Shown here: in pieces, positions 32,684 through 40,077 of the stretch
Numbering within the stretch: the first letter of the stretch is position 1
Layout of the letters: each line of letters opens with the position of its first letter
Source: Hyphomonas sp.
Lineage (GTDB): Bacteria > Pseudomonadota > Alphaproteobacteria > Caulobacterales > Hyphomonadaceae
DNA length: 40,077 nt
Reading direction: 5' to 3'
Assembly (NCBI GenBank): GCA_013791775.1
Contig: VMTE01000020.1
Coordinates: 1-40,077, forward strand
The notes under the pieces: generated by a model
The model's input: only the letters and a program-made list of their open reading frames with translations
Database searches by the model: none
Told to the model about the DNA's origin: nothing
Program-made: the position numbers and the translations under genes

Positions 32684-34474
32684 ATGCTGCGGATAATCAG
32701 ACTGATCGCGGTGCTGACCGTGATTCCGCTCATCGGGCTCGGCGTCGCGCTCGCCCGTTTCTGGGGCGCTACGCCGGCAAGCCTCGAAGGCCTGGCACCG
32801 GCCGGCGCGGCGCTCACAACTTGCGTAACCTCCCTCCTCGGCAGTCCGGACGCGAGCGTCTGCGGCGAAGCAACTCCGTTCGGCTGGCTCGCCCTGGGTT
32901 CGGCCGGCGTACTGGTCCTGTCTTTCGGGATCGCACCTTTGTCACGCCTGGTTGCGACGGTGCTGGGCACGCATCGCAGCATCCTGTCCCTCGGCTTCTG
33001 GCCTTACGCCCTGGCCATCACCATCCTGGTCGGGATCGTTTCGCTGATCCACGTCGGCATCTTCGGCGGCGCCGCCTACCTGGTGCTGCAGCACTGGTTC
33101 GGCGTGGAAAGCGACCTGCTGCTGGTGGCGATCGGCGTGGTGCTGGCCGGCGCCACCTATGCCATCGCCCGCGGACTTGCCGTGTTCTTCACCCGGCCGA
33201 AAACCTACATCGCGGCCCGCCCGGTCACGTTCTACGAATACCCGCGCCTGGGCCTGCTGGTGCGGGACATTGCAAAGAAGCTGAACTCGAAGATGCCGGA
33301 CAATGTGGTGATCGGGCTGCAACCGACCTTCTTCGCCACATCCTCGCCGGTGTTCACGCCGTACGGAAAGGGCCCGTTGAACGGACGGACGCTGCATCTG
33401 TCGCTGCCGCTGATGATCCATTTCACGGAGGGCGAACTGAAGGCCGTGATCGGACACGAGCTGGGCCACTTCTCGGGAGGTGACACGAACTATTCGATGC
33501 GCTTTGCACCGGTCTATATGGGGCTGGCGAAAGCCAGTGAGGTCTTCTCGGCCGAAGACCGGCCCCTGACCCGCTTTCTCTCGATGCCGGCCAAGCTGCT
33601 GATCGATGACCTGATCTACGCCTTCTCCGTGGTCGAACGCCGGATCGGCCGGGCCCGCGAACACCGCGCCGATCAAAGCGGCGCCAAGGTCTCCTCGCCG
33701 GAAGACATCGCCTATTCCCTGCTGAAATCCTCCCTGCTCGGATCGATCTGGAACGAGCAGGTGCAAAGCCTGGTCGAGCGCGGCATGAAAGGCCGCTTCT
33801 CGCGCAACGTCGTGCGCAATTTTTCGGAGAGTGTGCGGCTGGACGTGGACCGCACACGGATTGCGCCGCTGCTGCAATATGCACTGGGCGACTGCGTGGC
33901 CCACCCGGTCGATACCCACCCGCCGACCGAAGACCGGATCGAGGCGTTCGGGCTGAACCTCGGCGAAATCTGCTCCGAGGATGTCCTGCTTCACCGGTTC
34001 TTCAAGGCCCCGAAGGTGACGGACGGTCTCGACAACATGGCCGCGCTTGAGGAAGATCTCACCGCCCTGCAATACCATCTGTATGCCGAGCTCTGGCCGG
34101 CCGACGAGGACGGCGAACGTTCGATCGACGACATCTTCCTGACGTTGCTGATCGACTTCCTGGCCCTGATGGTGACCATCGACGGCAGCGTGGATGACCG
34201 CGAGATACTGGCTGCGGAAACCCAGGCCGCGCAGCTGTTCGGCAACTTCGACCGGGACTCGTTCCGGGACCGGTGCCGTTCGCCCGAACAGATCCCCTCG
34301 CTCGACAAGATGATCTCGTTCGCCAACAAGCTGCTCACCGACACCGGCATCGACAATCTGAAAACCACGCTGCGCGCCATTGCCCGCGCCGACGGCGTAA
34401 TCCAGCCGGAAGAAGCCCGGCTGCTGGATGTTCTCGACGCCTCGCTGCAATCGGAGCCGCCGCAGGCCGCTTGA
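32684..34474 (+). CDS. M48-family membrane metalloprotease with TerB-like C-terminal region
   Basis: The 596-residue protein has at least three membrane segments in the first 170 residues. The zinc-binding motif HELGH (258-262, in VIGHELGHFSGGD) follows, with a possible third ligand in the REHRADQSGAK segment; together these mark the M48 (HtpX/Ste24-like) family. The last 110 residues (about 485-595) contain IDGSVDDREIL and ARADGVIQPEEARLLD, the acidic repeats of the TerB/DjlA fold. I chose ATG 32684, preceded by a GGGGGA-rich site. It would process membrane or envelope proteins at the inner membrane. The M48 plus TerB combination is uncommon. Confidence 0.85.
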   Translation: MLRIIRLIAVLTVIPLIGLGVALARFWGATPASLEGLAPAGAALTTCVTSLLGSPDASVCGEATPFGWLALGSAGVLVLSFGIAPLSRLVATVLGTHRSILSLGFWPYALAITILVGIVSLIHVGIFGGAAYLVLQHWFGVESDLLLVAIGVVLAGATYAIARGLAVFFTRPKTYIAARPVTFYEYPRLGLLVRDIAKKLNSKMPDNVVIGLQPTFFATSSPVFTPYGKGPLNGRTLHLSLPLMIHFTEGELKAVIGHELGHFSGGDTNYSMRFAPVYMGLAKASEVFSAEDRPLTRFLSMPAKLLIDDLIYAFSVVERRIGRAREHRADQSGAKVSSPEDIAYSLLKSSLLGSIWNEQVQSLVERGMKGRFSRNVVRNFSESVRLDVDRTRIAPLLQYALGDCVAHPVDTHPPTEDRIEAFGLNLGEICSEDVLLHRFFKAPKVTDGLDNMAALEEDLTALQYHLYAELWPADEDGERSIDDIFLTLLIDFLALMVTIDGSVDDREILAAETQAAQLFGNFDRDSFRDRCRSPEQIPSLDKMISFANKLLTDTGIDNLKTTLRAIARADGVIQPEEARLLDVLDASLQSEPPQAA

Positions 34475-34522
34475 ACACCGAAGTCCATTTGATACGGGCC
34501 GGGGATTTGCTATCTGGCAGGC

Positions 34523-34921
34523 ATGAAACTGCTGCTGGCTTCCGCCCTGATTGCCTTTTTCGCCGAGACACCGCTGGCCGATCCCGGCGAAGAGGCGCGC
34601 GCGCAGTCGCTGATGCGCGAGATCCGGTGCGTCGCCTGCGAGAATGAGCCGGTGTCGCAGTCCTCTGCGGCCATCGCCGAGGACATGCGCATCCAGATCC
34701 GCGAACTGGTCGGCGACGGGGCCTCCGACACCGAAGTGCGCGACTGGTTCGTCAGCCGGTATGGTGAATTCGTGCTGTTCCGCCCGCCGGCCCGGGATGT
34801 GTCGGGCTGGTTACTCTGGGGTTTACCCTTCGGGCTGCTGCTGGCCGGAATTGCGGGCGGCGTGATGCTGACCCGGAAAACTGCCCGCGCCGCCACGGAA
34901 ATCGAAGCCGAAGACGTCTGA
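34523..34921 (+). CDS. ccmH: Cytochrome c maturation protein CcmH (CycL-like)
   Basis: The 132-residue protein has a signal peptide (1-19) and the conserved redox motif IRCVACENEPVSQSSA with C36 and C39. A C-terminal membrane helix (about 95-112) is followed by a short basic tail, which is the CcmH layout. It reduces the CxxCH cysteines of apocytochrome c in the periplasm, working with CcmF in the haem-ligation complex. It lies 48 bp after the M48 gene and 144 bp before degP. Its partner ccmF is 4 kb away on the other strand. Confidence 0.92.
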   Translation: MKLLLASALIAFFAETPLADPGEEARAQSLMREIRCVACENEPVSQSSAAIAEDMRIQIRELVGDGASDTEVRDWFVSRYGEFVLFRPPARDVSGWLLWGLPFGLLLAGIAGGVMLTRKTARAATEIEAEDV

Positions 34922-35065
34922 AACCGCACGGCTTTTGCCGCCGGGCCATCTTCCGGCCCCGGGCAAATCACCTAACTGTCTTTTAATGACCACATTACCT
35001 GTGGCATGTTTATGTTCAGTCCGGTCGCGGGAAACGGCGACAATTTCAGTTCGTTGGAGCGGTTT

Positions 35066-36610
35066 ATGAGCAAATTTGGAGTTTCGGCCCAGGCCATGCT
35101 GGCGGCCGTGTTTGGCGCTGCGATCATGGGATCTGCTGTTGTCGTTCCAAAGCTGTTCTCCCCTGAAGCCGGTGCCCAGCCAATCGCCATCCAGCCCCCG
35201 CCGGGCGCGCCGATGAGCTTTGCCGACCTGATCGAGAAGGTCGAGCCGGCGGTAGTGTCAGTCAACGTTATCTCGACCCAGGATGTCAGCGAGCTGGGCG
35301 ACATGGACCAGTTCTTCGAACAGTTCCGCGGCATGCCGGGGCTGGAGGATTTCTTCGAACAGCGCCGTCAGCAACAGGAACAGGAAAGCCCCCGGACGCG
35401 CGAAGCGCGCTCGCTCGGATCGGGCTTCTTCATTTCCCAGGACGGCCTCGTCGTCACCAACAACCACGTCATCGAACGCGCCACCCAGATCCAGGTGGTG
35501 ATGAGCGACGGGCGCGAACTCGACGCCGAACTCGTCGGCACCGACCCGCTGACCGACCTCGCTGTGGTGCGCGTCAAGGAGGCGGGCGCCTATCCGTATG
35601 TGAAATTCGGCTCGTCCAAGGAAATCCGCAAGGGTGACTGGGTCGTGGCCCTTGGCAACCCGTTCGGCCTGGGCGGCACCGCCACCGCCGGCATTCTCTC
35701 GGCCGATGGCCGTGAACTCGGCGCCGGCAGCCCGTACACCGACTTCCTCCAGATCGATGCACCGATCAACCGGGGCAACTCGGGCGGCCCGACCTTTGAC
35801 CTGAAAGGCAACGTGATCGGCGTGAACTCGCAGATCCTGTCGCCCACCGGTGGTTCCGTCGGTATCGGCTTCGCCATTCCGGCAGAGCTCGCCCAGGAAG
35901 TCACCAACACGCTGATCCGGAATGGCCGCGTTTCGCGTGGCTGGCTGGGCGTGCAGATCGGCGACCTGACACCGGAATTCGCCGAAGCCCTGGGCCTCGA
36001 AGACGTCAAGGGCGCGCTCGTCGCCGATGTTACCTCCGGCAGCCCGGCCGAACGCGGCGGCCTGAAGCGCAACGACATCATCCTGTCGGTCAACGGCCAG
36101 AAGGTAACCGATTCGACCTCGACCACCCGGCTCGTCGCCAAGCTGATCGCCAACACGCAGAACAAGTTCGACATCCTGCGCAACGGCAAGGCGCAGACCC
36201 TCAACGTCACGGTGGGCGAACGGCCGGCGGATCTGACGGCGGCAAGCCAGTCGTCCGGCGGCGGCGGCAACCGTGTGGACCCCGACGCCCCGTCGGCCGT
36301 CCCCGGCAAGCTGCTTTCCGACTTCGGCGTCCGCCTGCTGCCGATGGACGACAGCACACGCGATGCCCTCGGCCTGCGGGCCGGCGACACCGGCCTGACC
36401 ATCACCGAAGTGGTCAAGGACGGCGTGTTCGAAAAAGCCGGGTTCGAGAATGGCATCGTGATCCTCGAGGCCAATGGCCGGGCCGTGCCGACCGTGGACG
36501 CCTTCGAACGGGCGGTCGCCGAGGCCCGCGCGGCGAACCGGTCCAAGGTTCTCCTGGCCCTTCGCGTCGGCCAGGTCACCAACTACCGGACAGTCGATAT
36601 TCCCAAGTAA
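35066..36610 (+). CDS. degP: DegP/HtrA-type periplasmic serine protease
   Basis: The 514-residue Do-family protease has a signal-like N-terminus (about 1-38), the trypsin-like domain with H134 (NNHVI), D164 (LTDLAVV) and S239 (GNSGGP), and two PDZ domains (about 290-385 and 420-510). It degrades or chaperones misfolded envelope proteins. I chose ATG 35066, with GGAG six bases upstream. The order ccmH-degP-response regulator-histidine kinase is the conserved alphaproteobacterial arrangement, as I remember it from rhizobia. A 144-bp gap before it may hold a stress promoter. Confidence 0.96.
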   Translation: MSKFGVSAQAMLAAVFGAAIMGSAVVVPKLFSPEAGAQPIAIQPPPGAPMSFADLIEKVEPAVVSVNVISTQDVSELGDMDQFFEQFRGMPGLEDFFEQRRQQQEQESPRTREARSLGSGFFISQDGLVVTNNHVIERATQIQVVMSDGRELDAELVGTDPLTDLAVVRVKEAGAYPYVKFGSSKEIRKGDWVVALGNPFGLGGTATAGILSADGRELGAGSPYTDFLQIDAPINRGNSGGPTFDLKGNVIGVNSQILSPTGGSVGIGFAIPAELAQEVTNTLIRNGRVSRGWLGVQIGDLTPEFAEALGLEDVKGALVADVTSGSPAERGGLKRNDIILSVNGQKVTDSTSTTRLVAKLIANTQNKFDILRNGKAQTLNVTVGERPADLTAASQSSGGGGNRVDPDAPSAVPGKLLSDFGVRLLPMDDSTRDALGLRAGDTGLTITEVVKDGVFEKAGFENGIVILEANGRAVPTVDAFERAVAEARAANRSKVLLALRVGQVTNYRTVDIPK

Positions 36611-36633
36611 CCCCTGCGTACATGGAGCCAGAA

Positions 36634-37332
36634 ATGGCGGACACACTGAATCATCGTTCTCTCAAGGTGCTGGTCATCGAGGACGACAACGAGATGGCTA
36701 GGTTCATCGAGAAGGTGCTGGCCGATGCCGGGCACGACGTCGAATGCGCCCGCGACGGCGCAGCCGGCCTCGCCCGCGCCCGGGCAGCGGATTTCGATGC
36801 CCTCGTGGTGGACCGCATGCTGCCCGAGAAGGACGGCCTGACCCTGATCCGCGAGTTCCGCGATGCGGGCGGCACCACGCCGGCGCTGTTCCTGTCGGCG
36901 CTCGCCGATGTCCAGAACAAGGTTCAGGGCCTGCAAGCCGGCGCCGAGGACTATCTCGGCAAGCCGTTCGTGCCCGCCGAACTGGCAGCCCGGGTCGAGG
37001 CACTCGGCCGGCGTCAGGCAGGTGAGCCACAGGTGACCTCCCTGAAGGCCGGCGATCTTGAAATGAACCTCCTGACCCGCAAGGTGACCCGCGCCGGAAA
37101 GAAGATCGATCTCCAGCCGCGCGAGTTTCGCCTGCTGGAATACCTGATGCGCCACGCCGGACAGGTCGTGACCCGCACGATGCTGCTGGAAAAGGTCTGG
37201 GACTACAATTTCGACCCGCAAACCAACGTCATCGACGTGCACGTCTCGCGGCTCCGGTCCAAGATCGATAAGGAATTTTCCGAGCCCCTGCTGCAGACCG
37301 TCCGCGGCGCCGGTTACCGATTGCAGGGCTAG
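36634..37332 (+). CDS. OmpR-family response regulator
   Basis: The 232-residue protein has a receiver domain (about 10-125) with the acidic pair D17/D18, the phospho-acceptor D60 (ALVVDRMLP) and K110 (GKPF). A winged-helix DNA-binding domain (about 135-231) ends RLRSKIDKEFSEPLLQTVRGAGYRL, the usual OmpR/PhoB tail. I chose ATG 36634, with GGAG six bases upstream, over the ATG four codons earlier. It lies 23 bp after degP and 32 bp before a histidine kinase gene, so the pair likely controls envelope-related genes, possibly degP itself. Confidence 0.95.
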   Translation: MADTLNHRSLKVLVIEDDNEMARFIEKVLADAGHDVECARDGAAGLARARAADFDALVVDRMLPEKDGLTLIREFRDAGGTTPALFLSALADVQNKVQGLQAGAEDYLGKPFVPAELAARVEALGRRQAGEPQVTSLKAGDLEMNLLTRKVTRAGKKIDLQPREFRLLEYLMRHAGQVVTRTMLLEKVWDYNFDPQTNVIDVHVSRLRSKIDKEFSEPLLQTVRGAGYRLQG

Positions 37333-37364
37333 ACGCAACTTCGGGGGGCTGGCACTAGTCGCCC

Positions 37365-38888
37365 ATGAAGCTGCCCACCCACCGGCCGGCCTGGCTCACG
37401 CTCGAGCAACTCGCCAAGCTGCCCGCGAAACTCGCCGGGCGGCTGCCGCGATTCCCGGACGAGTTCCGGCTGCCGATCCCGGAACGCATGCGCAAGGCCA
37501 TGCCGGTCTTCGTGCGCACGACGACCTTCAAGCTGGCCATGCTCTACAGCCTGATGATCGCCGCCTTCTCCGGCGCCCTGCTCGCCTATCTCTATTATTC
37601 GACCGTGTATTATATCCGGATCGAATCCGAACGCCGGATCACGGTCGAGTTCGAGCAACTCGCCAACGCCTACTATACCGGCGGGATGCAGCGCCTCAGC
37701 CAGTCCGTGTTCGAACGGATGACCCTCTCAGGCTCGCCGTTTTACTACTACCTTGAAGACACATCGGGCCGGAAAATCGCCGGACACTTTCCCCGCCTGC
37801 CGGATGATCCGCCCGAAGCGGGCATGAAGACCGTCTATTTCGATTTCGAGCTTCCCCAGACGGACGGCACAAAAGTGCTGCGCCCGGCGGCGGGGCGCAT
37901 CGTTCGCCTCAAGGACAATGGCGGCTCGCTGATGGTCGCGTTCGATACCGCGCAGCAAACCGTGATCGTTGACCGGATCCAGAGCGCCATTCTCGTCGCC
38001 GCGCCGGTCGCGCTGATCCTGTCCCTGCTCGGCGGCGTGCTGATCACGCGCGGCGCCGCCCGCCGGGCCGAAGAATTGGCAAAGACGGCCGAAGCGGTGA
38101 TCGGCGGAGAGCTCAGCCGGCGGGTGCCGGTTCGCGGCACAGGCGACGAGTTCGACCGGCTAGCCCAGCGCATAAACGCCATGCTCGACCAGATCGGCAA
38201 GCTGGTCGAAGCCTCGCAGAACACCGGCAACGCCATCGCCCATGACCTGCGTTCCCCTTTGACGCGGCTGCGTAACCGACTGGAACTGGCCCTCTCCGCC
38301 CCGATGACCGAGCAGGATGCCAGCACCACGCTCGGCGAAACGGTCGAGGAGGTGGACCGCGTGCTCGACACATTCAACGCCATCCTCCGCCTCGCCCGCC
38401 TTGATGCGGGTACGGAAGGTCTTCGCGTCCGGATGGATCTCAGCGAAGTCGCAGAAGAACTCGCCGAACTGTTCGACCCCGCCTGCGAGGAAGCAGGGCT
38501 CACCTTCCGCAGTCAGATCACCCGCGGCCAGCTGGTCCTGGGGGACCGCGAACTGATCGGCCAGGCCATTTCGAACCTCATCGACAACGCGATCAAATAC
38601 ACGCCGCAGGGCGGGTCGATCTCGCTCAGTGTCACACGCGGCCCTGAAGCGATGATTGACCTGACCGTTCTGGATACCGGTCCCGGCATCCCTGACGCGG
38701 AGCGGTCCAAGGTGATCCAGCGCTTTCACCGGATGGATTCGGCACGCACCCAGCCCGGCTCCGGTCTGGGGCTGTCGCTGGTCCAGTCGGTGGCAGACCT
38801 GCACGGCGGTGAACTGGTGCTGAGCGACGGGAACGGCCCGAAAGACCGGCCGGGCCTGCGCGCGACGCTCAGGCTTCCGCGGGCCTGA
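37365..38888 (+). CDS. Sensor histidine kinase
   Basis: The 507-residue membrane kinase has TM1 at about 55-77, a periplasmic sensor region (78-207), TM2 at about 208-228, a HAMP domain (to about 282) and the dimerisation H-box AIAHDLRSPLTRLRNR with H293. The HATPase domain follows, with the N-box NLIDNAIKYT, DTGPGIP and GSGLGLSLV. A 50-residue Pro/Arg-rich N-terminal extension precedes TM1. It is paired with the preceding response regulator. Its 3' end overlaps the convergent ccmF stop by 20 bp. Confidence 0.95.
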   Translation: MKLPTHRPAWLTLEQLAKLPAKLAGRLPRFPDEFRLPIPERMRKAMPVFVRTTTFKLAMLYSLMIAAFSGALLAYLYYSTVYYIRIESERRITVEFEQLANAYYTGGMQRLSQSVFERMTLSGSPFYYYLEDTSGRKIAGHFPRLPDDPPEAGMKTVYFDFELPQTDGTKVLRPAAGRIVRLKDNGGSLMVAFDTAQQTVIVDRIQSAILVAAPVALILSLLGGVLITRGAARRAEELAKTAEAVIGGELSRRVPVRGTGDEFDRLAQRINAMLDQIGKLVEASQNTGNAIAHDLRSPLTRLRNRLELALSAPMTEQDASTTLGETVEEVDRVLDTFNAILRLARLDAGTEGLRVRMDLSEVAEELAELFDPACEEAGLTFRSQITRGQLVLGDRELIGQAISNLIDNAIKYTPQGGSISLSVTRGPEAMIDLTVLDTGPGIPDAERSKVIQRFHRMDSARTQPGSGLGLSLVQSVADLHGGELVLSDGNGPKDRPGLRATLRLPRA

Positions 38889-40077
38889 CCGGGCGCGGTG
38901 ACGGCCAGAGCCCGAGCAGGGCGGCGAACCCGATCAGGACAACCCCCGCATAGAGAAGGTCGATCAGGGGATTGAAATAGACGCGGAACACCCAGCGCGC
39001 CTGCCCGTCTACCGTCCGCTGTTCACCCAGCGCCACATAGAGATCGCCGGTGCCGGTCTTGTGGATGGCGGTCTCGGTGGTGGGCATCCTAGCGGCCGGA
39101 TAGAAGCGCTTCATCGGTTCGAGAACCGCAACCTGCGATCCCCGGCGCGCGGTGACGACGGCGCGGTCCGCGTACCAGTTCGGGCCTTCGATCGAGCGGA
39201 TTTCGTCGAGCGTCAGCGTCCAGCCGGCAACCTGCCCCGCCCCCTTTTCAGCCAGCGCCAGCGTCGACTCGTAGCGGCCGGTCGTTTCCACCACGGCGCC
39301 GATGACGAACAGTCCGAGCCCCAGATGTGCGAGTGTCATCGACCAGACCCGGCGCGGCAGCTTGAAGATGCGCCCCGGCGTGATGGCGCGCCGCTTCAGT
39401 TCCCACAACGCCCCGAACACCAGCCAGAGCCCGATGGCGAGCCCGAACGCGGCGCCGACCGGGATATCGAAAGGGCCAACGCCGAGCAACACAAACACCG
39501 CCACCAGCCCCGCACCGCCGGCCGCCCAACGCAGCCAGCCCGTCACATCTGCCTTGCCCCAGGCCCAGGCCTGAACCACCGGCAACAGGACAAGAATGAG
39601 CGCAAGGATCGGAACAAAGGTCAGCGTGAAATAAGGCTCGCCCACCGAGATCGTCCGCCCGAAGGCTTCGGCCATCAACGGGAACAAGGTTCCGAGGAGC
39701 ACCGTCAACGCGGCGACGATCAGCACGATATTGTTCGCCATCAACGCGCCCTCGCGGCTGACCAGCCGCCAGGGCTTGCCGCCCTCCAGCTTCGGCGCGC
39801 GCCAGGCAAACAGGCCAAGGGCGAAACCGCCATAGGCCAGCAGGCCCATCAACAGCAACGTACCGCGCTCCGGATCAACCGCGAAGGCATGCACCGAGGT
39901 GAGCACGCCCGAACGCACGAGGAAGGCGCCGAGGATCGAGAACAGGAAAGCCAGCACGGCCAGCAGCGCAGTCCACGCGGCAAAGCCTTCGCGCTTCTCG
40001 GTGACTGTTATGGAGTGCAGCAAGGCAGCGCCGATGAGCCAGGGCATCAGCGAGGCATTCTCGACCGGATCCCAGAA
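38869..40077 (-). CDS. ccmF: Haem lyase CcmF, C-terminal part (5' end outside window)
   Basis: The visible 402 residues begin with FWDPVENASLMPWL at the window edge, the conserved tryptophan-rich WWD segment of CcmF that binds haem. Many membrane helices follow, with a periplasmic domain near LDEIRSIEGPNWYADRAVV and FRVYFNPLIDLLYAG. CcmF attaches haem to apocytochrome c together with CcmH at the inner membrane. The start lies beyond 40077; an internal ATG at 40047 is not the start. It is convergent with the histidine kinase, so it is not co-transcribed with ccmH. Confidence 0.95.
   Translation of the reverse strand, partial: FWDPVENASLMPWLIGAALLHSITVTEKREGFAAWTALLAVLAFLFSILGAFLVRSGVLTSVHAFAVDPERGTLLLMGLLAYGGFALGLFAWRAPKLEGGKPWRLVSREGALMANNIVLIVAALTVLLGTLFPLMAEAFGRTISVGEPYFTLTFVPILALILVLLPVVQAWAWGKADVTGWLRWAAGGAGLVAVFVLLGVGPFDIPVGAAFGLAIGLWLVFGALWELKRRAITPGRIFKLPRRVWSMTLAHLGLGLFVIGAVVETTGRYESTLALAEKGAGQVAGWTLTLDEIRSIEGPNWYADRAVVTARRGSQVAVLEPMKRFYPAARMPTTETAIHKTGTGDLYVALGEQRTVDGQARWVFRVYFNPLIDLLYAGVVLIGFAALLGLWPSPRPVRPAEA

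Noticed and set aside
32942-34450. Leftward ORF (502 codons) opposite the M48 protease gene
   Set aside because: Antisense shadow with no domain and no ribosome binding site.
35258-36646. Leftward ORF (462 codons) opposite degP
   Set aside because: Antisense shadow within a well-conserved protease gene.

Overview
The window is high-GC bacterial chromosome, most likely from an alphaproteobacterium of the Caulobacterales/Hyphomonadaceae type. This is inferred from the gene content: a MutA/MutB-type methylmalonyl-CoA mutase, GlnE, a ccmH-degP-response regulator-histidine kinase block, and an ECF sigma/anti-sigma pair. No rRNA or species-specific marker is present, so the family assignment is tentative.

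The most notable region is 1016-11108, a 10-kb integrated element of visibly lower GC. It is bounded by a perfect 45-bp direct repeat that copies the 3' part of a tRNA-Thr(GGT) gene: attL lies inside the intact tRNA (1016-1060) and attR lies at 11064-11108. A P4-type tyrosine integrase sits next to attR. Behind it on the same strand come a hypothetical gene, an AlpA-like regulator, two small hypothetical genes and a superfamily-3 (D5/P4-like) helicase, the last four tightly coupled. The element also carries one HK97-fold major capsid protein gene with no recognisable portal, terminase or prohead protease, a trypsin-like serine protease, and at its tRNA-proximal end a three-gene CBASS anti-phage operon: an HNH-SAVED effector (Cap5), a CD-NTase, and a stand-alone E2-like protein with a SEC-C zinc tail. 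This looks like a phage-satellite-like island that carries its own capsid gene and a type II-short CBASS.

To the left of the element are the C-terminal end of an ISAs1-like transposase, a nitroreductase, a tiny basic protein and the tRNA. To the right is ordinary high-GC chromosome. It starts with glycerol kinase plus an NTF2-like protein, then a gene-transfer-agent/phage-style lysis pair (M15 peptidase plus 3-TM holin). A 470-bp repeat-rich gap follows, then a nitronate monooxygenase and an SDR/carboxymuconolactone-decarboxylase-like pair. Next is a second wall-hydrolase group: DUF883/YqjD-like, holin/YqjE-like and a GH19 lysozyme with a peptidoglycan-binding domain.

From 19 kb on, mutA-mutB (methylmalonyl-CoA to succinyl-CoA) are followed by a YbjQ protein and a small zincin. 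A TrkH-type K+ transporter faces them, and an amidase/GFA pair comes next. A leftward block then reads: glnE, an EF-hand periplasmic protein, an ECF sigma factor, its putative anti-sigma partner and a Metal_resist/Spy-like periplasmic protein. The rightward block from 32.7 kb holds an M48 metalloprotease with a TerB-like tail, ccmH, a DegP/HtrA protease, and an OmpR-type response regulator with its histidine kinase. The window ends inside a leftward ccmF, so two cytochrome c maturation genes lie on opposite strands around an envelope-stress module.
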